A stretch of 64,000 nt of DNA from CAYSRM01 sp964475205 (GCA_964475205.1 CAYYVQ010000007.1:16692-80691), one strand, 5' to 3'. Positions 17,020-26,178 are shown, counted from the stretch's first letter. A program made the numbers and translations. Notes: generated from the sequence alone by a model not told the origin.

Positions 17020-19025
17020 CCGATATTGAATGAACGACCCGGCTCCTGATACAGATTGCCTCGATACGTGGCCATATAATTCCTGTAGTCAGCGTCAAAC
17101 AGGTTGTCTACCCCGAAAAACAATCTGCAGTCCCTTTCATCCGAAGACCACCTCCAGCCTGCGGCCAGGTTCAGCGCCATCCACTCGTCGGTGTCGGCAA
17201 CACCTTCGGGAACCTTATCCTGTTCGCCGGCAAACTCGGATTGCAGCTCGATCCAGCCACGTTGTTGGATCGATTGTTTAACTGACACATGCCCGTTGAC
17301 GGGAGGAATCCCGGGCAGGTATTCATCTCGAACAGTGTCCCTGCCTTCAATAAATGCAAGGTTTCCTGATGTTTCAAGACCATGCGCAATAACTACTCTT
17401 GTGCTGAACTCCGCGCCTGCGATCCGGGCTTCGGTTACGTTGGCGTTTCTTATCACACCCGGACTATCCATCCGTTCGCTTATCATGTCTTCAAGATAAT
17501 TGCCGAACACCGTCAATGCGAAGAATGCGTCTGCGCCGGACCACTCAAGCCCTGATTCGACAAAAGTCGAAACTTCAGGATCAAGGTCGGGATTCCCGAG
17601 CTTAACAACGCCTCCGCCCATCTCGAGAAACTGGAAACGTTCGTCCAGGCTCGCCGCCCGATAGCTTCTGGCTGCAAGGGCCTTCATGGAAAGGTTATCT
17701 GTCATGCTGAATGCGGCGCCTAAGTGCCCGTTCCAACTGGTGTCTTTTTCAACATCCTCTTCTATCCGCTCTGTTGATTCATTATCCACCCCTATCCAGT
17801 CAACCCTTGCGCCAAAGTTAAGCGATAACCTCCTTCCAACGGAAAAGTTGTCTTCAGCAAAAAGCCCGGCCGAATCATAAACGGCATCCGGCAAAGGCTT
17901 GTCCTTCTTCAGGGCTCCGCTTTTAAGTCTCTTTGTTCTTGATCCCTCGTATGTTCTTCTCCATGCGTCGACGCCTCCGGCAACAGTATGGCCTGCGTAT
18001 ACTATCCGGTTGAACCAACGCGCCCCGAAAGTATCGTGGTCGGCTCCAGGATTCACCTCTTCAACCGGACTTTTATCGGGAAACCCGTCAATTCTGACCC
18101 TTCGCTTTATATACTGGTAATAAGCGTTCAGAGTTGACTCTTTAAGCCGTTGGCCGGAAGGCTCAGCGCTAAAGACCAGGCTTCCAAGCAGGCGGTCCGC
18201 CGAGGGGTATGTTACATCAGCCCTCTCCGGAAGCGCAGCATTCCCGGACCCGGGTATGCCAATCTCCCATCCCTGGAAATATTGCAGATTAGCCTCAATC
18301 CGATACACGGGGCCAAGTTTATAGCCTGCTTTTATGCTGGATTGAGCGTCCGTATACTGCGAATTTTCAATCGTCTCTCCGCTCCCATCCTCGTAAGATC
18401 CATAGTCTCTGTAGCTCTGACTCAGAAAAATGTAATGTGATCTGTCGCTGAATTCCCAGTTCGCGTAACCTTCAAGGCCCCCTGGATTGCTACCCGCACC
18501 CGCAAATATTTCTTTACTTGACCTTGGCTGCTTTGAAAACTCAGGCCTGCGCGTCAACACGTTAACAACGCCGCCAAGAGAACCTGAACCGTAAAGCGAC
18601 GACGACGGGCCCTTCAATATTTCCACCCGGTCAATATCCCTCGCTGCAACCATCCCGAACCTGGCTCCCAGCGCAGTTGAGGTGTTAACCCTGCAACCGT
18701 CAATCATCATTATCACCGATTCTCTGTCCAATCCTCTGACAGAGAATTCAGACCCCCATGCAGCATCAGAGATGGAGTTCACACCGGGAGAATGAAAGGC
18801 AAAATCGCTGATGCTCGCCTCAAAATCGTCTCTCAACATCTGTCTATCGATTACGGCAATACTTCCGGGAGTCTTAGACAAGGGCACCGCGTATCCCCTT
18901 GATGTTACAGTAATCCCTGGCAGGCTATCCGTATTCCCATCTTGAGTTCCACCTTTTGCAACAGAAGATATTGATAAAAGGAAAGAAAACAACAATCGAA
19001 TGCGAGTTCCAGAGACCAATTTCAT
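17001..19025 (-). CDS. TonB-dependent outer-membrane receptor
   Basis: Outer-membrane active transporter of 674 residues. A signal peptide covers about residues 1-25. A TonB-box-like stretch GITVTSRG precedes a plug domain (IAVIDRQML, SVRGLDRESVIMMIDGCRV, VEILKGPSSSLYGSGSLGGVV). The 22-strand barrel region has repeated beta patterns and ends EAVF with a terminal Phe, the usual barrel sorting signal. The cargo is not evident; vitamin B12, iron chelates and haem are all compatible with the plug type. The start codon overlaps the stop of the upstream response regulator as ATGA, so it is the last gene of the hydrogenase-regulator operon. No TonB/ExbBD genes are in the window. Confidence 0.92.
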   Translation of the reverse strand: MKLVSGTRIRLLFSFLLSISSVAKGGTQDGNTDSLPGITVTSRGYAVPLSKTPGSIAVIDRQMLRDDFEASISDFAFHSPGVNSISDAAWGSEFSVRGLDRESVIMMIDGCRVNTSTALGARFGMVAARDIDRVEILKGPSSSLYGSGSLGGVVNVLTRRPEFSKQPRSSKEIFAGAGSNPGGLEGYANWEFSDRSHYIFLSQSYRDYGSYEDGSGETIENSQYTDAQSSIKAGYKLGPVYRIEANLQYFQGWEIGIPGSGNAALPERADVTYPSADRLLGSLVFSAEPSGQRLKESTLNAYYQYIKRRVRIDGFPDKSPVEEVNPGADHDTFGARWFNRIVYAGHTVAGGVDAWRRTYEGSRTKRLKSGALKKDKPLPDAVYDSAGLFAEDNFSVGRRLSLNFGARVDWIGVDNESTERIEEDVEKDTSWNGHLGAAFSMTDNLSMKALAARSYRAASLDERFQFLEMGGGVVKLGNPDLDPEVSTFVESGLEWSGADAFFALTVFGNYLEDMISERMDSPGVIRNANVTEARIAGAEFSTRVVIAHGLETSGNLAFIEGRDTVRDEYLPGIPPVNGHVSVKQSIQQRGWIELQSEFAGEQDKVPEGVADTDEWMALNLAAGWRWSSDERDCRLFFGVDNLFDADYRNYMATYRGNLYQEPGRSFNIGYEAVF

Positions 19026-19423
19026 TGGCTCGTCTCTGTAATCTGTCTGTGAATTTCCCGCAGCAGATCTTCCGGCTGCACCGGTTTTTCTAGAATTGCC
19101 TTCACTGGCAGCCAGTCTTCATCAGCTTCAAATTTGAATGGTATGTGCATGGCTTTTCGCATCCCGGTCAAAAGCAGAACAGGGGTTCCCTTCAGTTCCG
19201 GGTGCGACTGTATCTCACGGCTTACATCGAAACCTTCGGTATTATGAGACATCATTACATCCATAATAATCAGGTCCGGCCTGTATTCGACTGCCTTGGA
19301 CAAGCCGCTCTGACCTTCATACGCGGCGGCCACTTCATATCCCTGTCCTTCAAGAAGGTCCCTGTTGGCTTCAACAAAATCCCGGTCGTCATCAATGAGA
19401 AGTATCTTTTTCGATTCGCTCAT
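19022..19423 (-). CDS. Receiver-domain-only response regulator 1
   Basis: Stand-alone CheY-like receiver of about 133 residues with no output domain. The acidic pocket is in LLIDDDRDF, the phosphoacceptor Asp in LIIMDVMM, the switch Thr in LLLTGM and the conserved Lys in ILEKPV. The segment after the phosphoacceptor (MDVMMSHNTEGFDV) and the long loop between Thr and Lys, with EDWLPV, differ from common CheY proteins and match the neighbouring receiver. The ATG at 19423 is used because GAGG lies eight bases upstream; a GTG at 19432 is possible. It is likely phosphorylated by the histidine kinase heading the operon. Confidence 0.9.
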   Translation of the reverse strand: MSESKKILLIDDDRDFVEANRDLLEGQGYEVAAAYEGQSGLSKAVEYRPDLIIMDVMMSHNTEGFDVSREIQSHPELKGTPVLLLTGMRKAMHIPFKFEADEDWLPVKAILEKPVQPEDLLREIHRQITETSQ

Positions 19424-19433
19424 ATCGCACACC

Positions 19434-19835
19434 TCAATCCTTTTTATTCTTAATCACTTTTTCGATTTCCTTTATCAACCTTCCGGGCGGAATCGGTTTA
19501 TCCAAAATTCCATCGACCGGAAGCCAGGTGTCATCCGGCTTAAGCCCTTCTGGAAGATGCAGCGCTCTTTCTATGCCGGTAACCAGGAGAACCTTCATGT
19601 GCTTCAATTCCCGGGATTCCGGTATCTTCCTGGCAACCTCAAATCCTTCTGTGTCTGTAGCCATCATCACGTCGAGAATCATGAGATCAGGCAGAATTTT
19701 CTTTGCCAGTTCCAGCCCGGATTTTCCATCGTGCGCAACATGAACTTCATAACCAAACGACTCCAGCAGATCTATGTTCGACTGGGCAAAATCAACATCA
19801 TCATCCACAATGAGAATCATGGGGTCGTTTCTCAT
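19434..19835 (-). CDS. Receiver-domain-only response regulator 2
   Basis: Second stand-alone receiver of 133 residues. Key residues are the acidic pair in LIVDDDVDF, the phosphoacceptor Asp in LMILDVMM, Thr in LLVTGI and Lys in ILDKPI. It shares the TEGF motif, the long Thr-Lys loop and the DTWLPV segment with regulator 1, so the two arose by duplication but have diverged well beyond a recent copy. The start overlaps the stop of the HndA-like gene (ATGA). With no DNA-binding domain, it must act by protein contact or by feeding a phosphorelay. Confidence 0.9.
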   Translation of the reverse strand: MRNDPMILIVDDDVDFAQSNIDLLESFGYEVHVAHDGKSGLELAKKILPDLMILDVMMATDTEGFEVARKIPESRELKHMKVLLVTGIERALHLPEGLKPDDTWLPVDGILDKPIPPGRLIKEIEKVIKNKKD

Positions 19836-20335
19836 TTTATCACGCTATCAGGATTGAATCCATATTTTTGAAGGATGGGAAGCACCTGGTCAGGCGTAAC
19901 ATTCCCGTGGACTTCATCATTAACAACAACTACAGGAGCAAGAGCGCATGCTCCCAGGCACCGAGCGCTTTCGAAAGAAAACTTTCCATCCGGGGTAGTC
20001 TTTCCTTCCTCAACCCCGAGAAGTTCACGCACCCGATCGCGGACCTTGTCGGCGCCTCTGACAAAACATGCAGTTCCCATGCATATCGTTACCCGGATTT
20101 GCCCTTTAGGCTCAAAACTGAAGAAATGATAAAACGATGCCACCCCGGTAACCCTGGCCGAGGGAATATTCATGAGTGTGGAAACCTGGTCCATATGTTC
20201 CTTCGACAAGTACCCGGCTTCGTTCTGAACCTTCTGAAGCACCGGTATCAAATAACTTTCGCTATGATTTTTTTCCCGGCAGTCTTGAATGTACTCCACA
20301 ATTTCCGGTGAAAGTTCTTTTTTTGTTTCTTTCAT
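19832..20335 (-). CDS. NADH-dependent [FeFe] hydrogenase, HndA/NuoE-like subunit
   Basis: Thioredoxin-like [2Fe-2S] subunit of 167 residues, equivalent to HydC/HndA and NuoE. The helical N-terminal part (YLIPVLQKVQNEAGYLSKE) is followed by the cluster ligands: first pair in CMGTACFVRGA and second pair in ARCLGACALAPVVVVND, the normal Cys-x4-Cys and Cys-x3-Cys spacing. It accepts or passes electrons between the NuoF-like subunit and the hydrogenase. ATGA overlaps join it to the catalytic subunit upstream and the receiver downstream. Confidence 0.93.
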   Translation of the reverse strand: MKETKKELSPEIVEYIQDCREKNHSESYLIPVLQKVQNEAGYLSKEHMDQVSTLMNIPSARVTGVASFYHFFSFEPKGQIRVTICMGTACFVRGADKVRDRVRELLGVEEGKTTPDGKFSFESARCLGACALAPVVVVNDEVHGNVTPDQVLPILQKYGFNPDSVIK

Positions 20336-22089
20336 CTTATACCTCGCAATGTGCTGGCAGTGTACTCTGTATGCAAGAGTTCGTGCGACTTCTCTCCGTT
20401 CGGTTTTCCGAGAAATTCATCATAGAGAAGGGCTATTTCCGGGTTCTTATGCGATTTTCTCAATTCCTGGCCTGCGTCTATTGAATACAGGGCTTTTGCC
20501 CTCAATTTCGTGAGCTCAGGATCGAGCACATACGTTCCCTGCGGAGGATAGGGTTGTCCGCCCCCGCCTACGCAACCGCCTGAACATGCCATTATTTCTA
20601 TCAGGTGAAATTGCTCCTCGCCCTTTATTACTTTTTCAAGAACACTCTTGGCATTACTCAAACCATTGGCAACCGCCACCTTTACCTTTGTGCCCTTAAC
20701 ATCAATAGTTGCGGAGCGTACTCCTTCAACTCCCCTGACCTGGACAAAATTCAAGTCCGGGCAATCCTCTCCGGTTACAGTCTCATATGCTGTGCGCAAA
20801 GCAGCTTCCATTACTCCGCCTGTTGCGCCGAATATGACCGCAGCGCCGGACGATACTCCCATGGGGGTATCAAACCCGCCGTCCGGAAGATGGGCGAAAT
20901 CAACTCCAAGCGACTTGGTCATCCATATAAGCTCTCTTGTTGTCAGTACAGCGTCCGTGTACGGCTTGCCCCATGGCGTTTCATGTTCCTTGCGCGCAGC
21001 TTCATATTTTTTGGCCGTGCATGGCATCACCGCCACTATGTATATCTTTTCCGGATCCAGACCGGTCTTTTCAGCATAATATGTTTTTACCAGCGTAGAT
21101 AACATGCTCATCGGCGACTTGCAGGTTGAGGCGTTTGGTATCAATTCAGGATAGAACTTCTCGAGAAACGCAATCCAGCCCGGAGAGCAAGATGTGATCA
21201 TTGGCAGGCCTTCCCCTCGCTCAAGGCGTCCGAGAAACTCCACAGACTCTTCCATTATTGTCAGGTCCGCTCCAAAGTTAGTGTCAAAAACCTTGTCAAA
21301 ACCCATAAGCCGCAGCGCGGTCACCATCTTTCCGGTAGTCGGTGTGCCGGGCGCAAAGCCGAAACCCTCTCCGATTGCAGCTCGTATAGAAGGCGCGGTC
21401 TGCACAACAACATGCATGTCCGGGTTGGACAGTGCATCAAGAACTTCTTCGGTGCAGTTGTTCTCGATTAAAGCAGCGGTCGGACAGACGTTGACACACT
21501 GGCCGCAATGAATGCAGACAGAATCAACCATATCCGCCTCATGAGCCGGGGCAACCCTGTTTTCAAATCCCCTTCGCTGCTGTCCCAGGTTGCTTACCCC
21601 CTGAACCTCCTCGCATACCCGTATGCACCTTCCGCAGAGTATACATTTCTCAGGATCCCTTATTACCGCAGGCGAAGAAGAATCGCGTTCAATGCGTTTG
21701 CGCTCCCCTTCAAAAAGTCTTTCTCTTACTCCAAGGCTGTAAGCAAGATTCTGCAACTCGCAGTTTCCGTCTCTCTCGCATGTCTGGCAGTCTTTTGGGT
21801 GATTGTCCAGAATCAGCTCCACGATATCGCGTCGCAGTTTTCTCAGCTTAGGTGAAGATGTTCTTACTTTCATCCCCTCCGAAACAGGGTACGAACAGGA
21901 AGCTACGGGCTTCTTCGCCCCCTCTACCTCGACAATACATATTCGACACGCCCCAAGGATGCTCAGTTGGGGATGATAGCACAGCCTGGGTATCTTTATT
22001 CCAAGCTGGTCCGCCGCCTGCATGATAGTCATGCCTTTCCGGGCTTCTGTCGCCACTCCATCAATAATCAGATTAATTTTCTCATCCAT
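20332..22089 (-). CDS. [FeFe] hydrogenase catalytic subunit (HndD/HydA type)
   Basis: Catalytic subunit of 585 residues. An N-terminal [2Fe-2S] domain has C37, C48, C51 and C65. A His-Cys3 [4Fe-4S] motif (DNHPKDCQTCERDGNC) and two 4Fe-4S ferredoxin motifs (CILCGRCIRVC and CIHCGQCVNVC) follow. H-cluster motifs are L1 TSCSPGW (C301), L2 MPCTAKKYE and L3 MACSGGCVGGGGQ (C502, C506), then the small-subunit-like C-terminus. L1 has Ser302 where many family members have a second Cys. With the NuoE- and NuoF-like partners this is a group A trimeric NAD(P)-linked, possibly bifurcating enzyme. The maturases HydE, HydF and HydG are not in the window. Confidence 0.95.
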   Translation of the reverse strand: MDEKINLIIDGVATEARKGMTIMQAADQLGIKIPRLCYHPQLSILGACRICIVEVEGAKKPVASCSYPVSEGMKVRTSSPKLRKLRRDIVELILDNHPKDCQTCERDGNCELQNLAYSLGVRERLFEGERKRIERDSSSPAVIRDPEKCILCGRCIRVCEEVQGVSNLGQQRRGFENRVAPAHEADMVDSVCIHCGQCVNVCPTAALIENNCTEEVLDALSNPDMHVVVQTAPSIRAAIGEGFGFAPGTPTTGKMVTALRLMGFDKVFDTNFGADLTIMEESVEFLGRLERGEGLPMITSCSPGWIAFLEKFYPELIPNASTCKSPMSMLSTLVKTYYAEKTGLDPEKIYIVAVMPCTAKKYEAARKEHETPWGKPYTDAVLTTRELIWMTKSLGVDFAHLPDGGFDTPMGVSSGAAVIFGATGGVMEAALRTAYETVTGEDCPDLNFVQVRGVEGVRSATIDVKGTKVKVAVANGLSNAKSVLEKVIKGEEQFHLIEIMACSGGCVGGGGQPYPPQGTYVLDPELTKLRAKALYSIDAGQELRKSHKNPEIALLYDEFLGKPNGEKSHELLHTEYTASTLRGIR

Positions 22090-22093
22090 ATCT

Positions 22094-24253
22094 CTATTTC
22101 CTCAGTACAGCTTCAAACTTGCACGCTTCATAACAATTGCCGCACCTTATGCAAACAGTCTGGTCTATTGAATGCGGCTTCTTTTTCTCTCCGGAAATGC
22201 ACTCCACCGGACAAACCCTTGCGCAGGCTGTGCAACCCACGCATTTCTCCGGATCAATTTCAAAACTGAGCAATTCCTTGCAAGCTCCCGCGGGACATCT
22301 TTTTTCCCTTATATGTGCCTCGTATTCATCGCGAAAATGTCTTATAGTGCTAAGTACGGGGTTTGGAGCGGCCTGGCCCAATCCGCACAGCGAACTCTGG
22401 CTCACGGTGTTCGCAAGCCTTTCGAGTTTCTCTATATCTCCTTCTTCGCCTTCTCCTGTGGTTATCCTTGTAAGAATTTCAAGCATTCTCTTGGTTCCTT
22501 CGCGGCAAGGCGTACATTTTCCGCAGGATTCATCCTGAGTAAATTCGAGAAAATATCTCGCGACATTTACCATGCAGCTGGTTTCATCCATCACGATCAT
22601 CCCCCCGCTGCCCATGATGCTTCCAGCCTTTGCCAGCGTGGCATATTCAATCGGCGTATCCAGCGCAGACGCAGGAAGACAACCGCCGGCCGGCCCGCCA
22701 GTCTGGACTGCCTTGAACTTCTTTTCTCCCTTTACACCGCCTCCAACGCCGTAAACAACTTCCCTTATAGTTGACCCCATCGGCACTTCGATTAGGCCAG
22801 TATTAACAACGTCGCCGGCCAGGGCAAAAACCTTGGTTCCCCTGCTGTCTTCGGTCCCGATGGCTTTGAACCATTCCGGACCGTCTAGAATTATTACAGG
22901 AATGTTTGCCAGCGTTTCAACGTTGTTGATAACCGTCGGTTTGCCCCAAAGCCCTGACACTGAAGGATAAGGCGGGCGCGGCCGGGGCATTCCGCGGTTG
23001 CCCTCTATGGAAGCAATTAATGCAGTCTCTTCGCCGCACACGAATGCGCCTGCTCCCAAACGCACTTCTATATCAAAATCCCATGAACTTCCCAGTATGT
23101 TATTGCCAAGAAGACCCGCTCTTCTTGCGTCGTCAAGCGCTTTTTCCAAACGCTTTATCGCAAGGGGATATTCCGCCCGTATATAAACAAAGCCTTTAGT
23201 AGCGCCAACAGCATAGGCGCCGATCATCATTCCTTCAACGATAGTATGCGGATCGCCTTCAATGGTGCTCCTGTCCATAAATGCGCCCGGATCGCCTTCG
23301 TCCGCATTGCAGATAATGAACTTTTCATCAGCTTCCTGGGCTGCGCCTATCTGCCACTTTGTCGCAACAGGAAAACCGCCGCCACCCCTTCCCCTGAGGC
23401 CGGCTTCTTCAACGGCTTTAATCACGTCCTGTGATGACATTTCGTCCAGAACCGCGCATATCGCCTCGTATCCCCGCACGGCAAGATACTCGTCAAGGCT
23501 CTCTGGATCAATAACCCCGCAGTTGCGCAATGTCAGCCTCAACTGTTTTCCGAAAAAACCAATGTCGCCGAACAGTGGAAAAAACCTGTTGGCTATTTTG
23601 TCATCTTCCCATAATAGATCATCCAGTAAACGGCCGTTCTGCAAGTGTTCTGAAACCAGCCGCTCAATGTTATCTCCACTCATATTGCGATAGCAGACAT
23701 TATCCGGATAAACAAACGCAAACGGCCCGTGTTCGCACATCCCGCTGCAAGCCGAGGACGTCACGAGAACCTCCTTGTCGAGACCATGCTCTTTAAGCGC
23801 CCCATGCAGTTGCTCCTGTGCTTTCCCGCTTTTGCCGACAGGACAGGTTGTTCCGCACAGGCTTACAACCTTCTTCACATCGGAAGATGCCGATGCTCCC
23901 CGCAGAGTGCACTCTCCAAGCGCCTGCCCTTCTTTTATGTGAGATCTAAAAATACGCTCGGCTTTTTCCTTGTCCACCTTTACGTATTTTGCCGGTATCT
24001 CTCCCCGCCTTATAACAAGCACCACCGGCTCCATATCACAGCGTCCTGAACAGCCTACGCGGTCAAGCGTCACATCCATCTCCTGCTCGCCGGCAATCAA
24101 TTCCCGAAACGTGGCATAGACACTTTCGGCTCCGGCCGCATTTTCACAGGTGGCGGAACCGACCGTTATCCGTGTGCCTGCCTTGAATTTTTTTTCAAAC
24201 AGCCGCTGAACGGCCTTTTTTCGTATATCAGTTATCTGTTGCAGAGTTGTCAT
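22094..24253 (-). CDS. Hydrogenase flavin subunit: HndB-like + ferredoxin-like + NuoF/HndC-like fusion
   Basis: Large flavoprotein of 719 residues that should bind FMN and NAD(H). Residues about 1-105 are a thioredoxin-like [2Fe-2S] domain with C36, C68 and C72, like HndB. Residues about 125-210 are a second thioredoxin-like [2Fe-2S] domain with CGTTC and CSGMCEHGP. Then comes the NuoF core: FMN site GLRGRGGGGFPVATKW, NADH region CNADEGDPGAFMDR and the 4Fe-4S motif ESCGKCTPCREG. Two ferredoxin motifs (CVGCTACARVC, CIRCGNCYEAC) end the chain. HydB subunits usually have one N-terminal thioredoxin-like domain. The start overlaps the histidine kinase stop (ATGA). Confidence 0.94.
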   Translation of the reverse strand: MTTLQQITDIRKKAVQRLFEKKFKAGTRITVGSATCENAAGAESVYATFRELIAGEQEMDVTLDRVGCSGRCDMEPVVLVIRRGEIPAKYVKVDKEKAERIFRSHIKEGQALGECTLRGASASSDVKKVVSLCGTTCPVGKSGKAQEQLHGALKEHGLDKEVLVTSSACSGMCEHGPFAFVYPDNVCYRNMSGDNIERLVSEHLQNGRLLDDLLWEDDKIANRFFPLFGDIGFFGKQLRLTLRNCGVIDPESLDEYLAVRGYEAICAVLDEMSSQDVIKAVEEAGLRGRGGGGFPVATKWQIGAAQEADEKFIICNADEGDPGAFMDRSTIEGDPHTIVEGMMIGAYAVGATKGFVYIRAEYPLAIKRLEKALDDARRAGLLGNNILGSSWDFDIEVRLGAGAFVCGEETALIASIEGNRGMPRPRPPYPSVSGLWGKPTVINNVETLANIPVIILDGPEWFKAIGTEDSRGTKVFALAGDVVNTGLIEVPMGSTIREVVYGVGGGVKGEKKFKAVQTGGPAGGCLPASALDTPIEYATLAKAGSIMGSGGMIVMDETSCMVNVARYFLEFTQDESCGKCTPCREGTKRMLEILTRITTGEGEEGDIEKLERLANTVSQSSLCGLGQAAPNPVLSTIRHFRDEYEAHIREKRCPAGACKELLSFEIDPEKCVGCTACARVCPVECISGEKKKPHSIDQTVCIRCGNCYEACKFEAVLRK

Positions 24254-26178
24254 GCGTCTTCTTTCCCTTTCTGATCCTTATACAGTGGAAGCGTAAAAAT
24301 AAACTCGGTCCATTCGCCTGGTTCAGATTCGGCGCGAATAGCTCCTCCATGAGCCTCAACTATATTGCGGGTAATAAACAGCCCCAATCCCGTCCCCTTT
24401 TGTTTCTTTGCAGTTTCTGATTCCTCCAGCCTGCTGAACTTCTTGAATAGTTCGCCCATGCGTTCAGGCGGTATTCCTTCGCCGTCATTCCTCACCCTGA
24501 ACTCAACATGGTTATTGGAGGGCTTCGATACAATTCGAATCATGCCCCCCTCCCTGCCATATTTATAAGCGTTGCTGATCAGGTTTTCAAACACCTCTCT
24601 GACCATATTCTTGTCGGCAAATACTGCCGTGTCTTTTCCTGTTTCATCGGTTACCCTCATGCCCTTGCCTGTCAGTTCCGCCTCCATTGACTCCAGTATT
24701 GGCACAACAATTTCTTCATCCACATCTACGCGGCTTTTTACAGGTTCAAGTTCAGAGTTTTCAATTCTGGAAAGGTTCAGATAATGCCTGACCATTTCCA
24801 CAAGCCTGGTACTGTTGAAATCTATTGCCCGAACAGCTTTCAGTTGTTTTTCATTCAACTGCCCCAGTTTCTGCTCACGCAGCAGGTACACGTAATTCAT
24901 AACTGTAGCCACCGGGCTTTTCAGTTCGTGTGACACGAAGCCAAGCATTTCCATGTAGCTTCTGTTCAACGCAGTAAGTTTTTCTTCGCGTTCGGCAAGT
25001 TTATCTGTCATCTGATTAAACGCCTGAATCAGAGCAGCAGTTTCGTGGCAGGCGTGCTCCGTTGTCACGGGAGGGGGCTTGGCCCCTTTACTCATGCTGT
25101 TTGAAGCTGCCACAAGCCTGTGTATTGGCTGTGCTAAACGCCCTGCGAGCACAAACGCCACCACCAGCGCGACAATGAGCACAAAAAGGGATAGAAACAC
25201 GTATACTACCGCAATCTTATGGGCCGCATTGTCAAAGGGTTTCTTAAGAATACCCACATAAAGCATTCCTATTATCTCTCCGAATCCGTCGCGGATAGGC
25301 TCGTATGCGGTAATATACCAATCATCAACTACAAAAGCATCCCCTATCCATGGCCTGCCGTTATCCAGAACCCTGTCGGCGACTTCTTTGGAAACTCTTG
25401 TGCCCAGCGCCCTGTTTCCATTCTCCCTTCGCACAGTAGTCGCAATGCGGCTGTCATGCAGAAAAATCGTTGCAGTACCGAGAGGAGCGCCGTTATATTT
25501 CTCGTTTTTATAGACTGAATCATGTATCTGGTCTATCAAGGAATGGTTCCTGTTCACAAGCCTGCCGCCGTAAACGACTCCGACAATTCTGTTCCCTTGC
25601 AGGACAGGCACGGCAGCTTCCATGACCATCCCCCTGGTTTCCACTTCCCTGACTGTCTTTCTGGCGCGCGGTGTATTCTCCAATTCAAGAAAGGCCTGTT
25701 CCTGGAGTCCGGCTGCTTCACGTTCAAGCTGTTTTCCCGGAAGAAGAGCTGCGCAACTGTAAGGCTCCCCTTTCACCGCCCTGGCTACAGCAGGGGCGGA
25801 GGTCCTGTAATCGCCCATTGCATAAGGTGGCATTACTCGAAGCATCACCTGGCCTTCAGGAGACAGTAAATCAAAATAATCCATATCGAAATCCATGCTG
25901 ATCTGCCGAAGCTGTTGCTTCATATCGGAGTCTTGCCACTGCTCTTCAGCGCAAGCAGATCCTACCACTCTCATCTTCGCTGTCATGCGCATGATGGTTT
26001 CCAGCTCATCAAGCTGTTTCCTGAATACAGACCATGCGCTCGACAGGTCCAGGTTCACTCTTTTCTGGGCCTCGTCCAGAGCCCGGCCATGGATAATTTT
26101 CACGCCAACAAAAGCGGACAACACACTGAAAATTATCACCACCAGGGCAAATCCTTTAAATAGCTTCAGCTTAAGCAT
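24250..26178 (-). CDS. Membrane sensor histidine kinase with extracytoplasmic Cache-type domain
   Basis: First gene of the hydrogenase operon, 642 residues. Transmembrane helix 1 lies at about residues 8-28, a periplasmic sensor of about 280 residues of the single/double Cache type (GVVYGGRLVNRNHSLID and IGMLYVGILKKPF) follows, and helix 2 is near 320-345 (VVYVFLSLFVLIVALVV). A HAMP domain, a HisKA region with H-box SHELKSPV, and the ATPase boxes N (ENLISNAYKYG), G1 (RNDGEGIP) and G2 (KGTGLGLFI) complete it. AGGAG precedes ATG 26178; an upstream TTG is too close to that site. Likely partners are the two receivers at the other end of the operon. Confidence 0.92.
   Translation of the reverse strand: MLKLKLFKGFALVVIIFSVLSAFVGVKIIHGRALDEAQKRVNLDLSSAWSVFRKQLDELETIMRMTAKMRVVGSACAEEQWQDSDMKQQLRQISMDFDMDYFDLLSPEGQVMLRVMPPYAMGDYRTSAPAVARAVKGEPYSCAALLPGKQLEREAAGLQEQAFLELENTPRARKTVREVETRGMVMEAAVPVLQGNRIVGVVYGGRLVNRNHSLIDQIHDSVYKNEKYNGAPLGTATIFLHDSRIATTVRRENGNRALGTRVSKEVADRVLDNGRPWIGDAFVVDDWYITAYEPIRDGFGEIIGMLYVGILKKPFDNAAHKIAVVYVFLSLFVLIVALVVAFVLAGRLAQPIHRLVAASNSMSKGAKPPPVTTEHACHETAALIQAFNQMTDKLAEREEKLTALNRSYMEMLGFVSHELKSPVATVMNYVYLLREQKLGQLNEKQLKAVRAIDFNSTRLVEMVRHYLNLSRIENSELEPVKSRVDVDEEIVVPILESMEAELTGKGMRVTDETGKDTAVFADKNMVREVFENLISNAYKYGREGGMIRIVSKPSNNHVEFRVRNDGEGIPPERMGELFKKFSRLEESETAKKQKGTGLGLFITRNIVEAHGGAIRAESEPGEWTEFIFTLPLYKDQKGKEDA

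Noticed and set aside
21184..21204. Ser302 in hydrogenase motif L1 as a sign of an inactive enzyme
   Set aside because: The cluster-binding cysteines in L1, L2 and L3 are intact and the accessory domains are complete, so loss of function is not supported.
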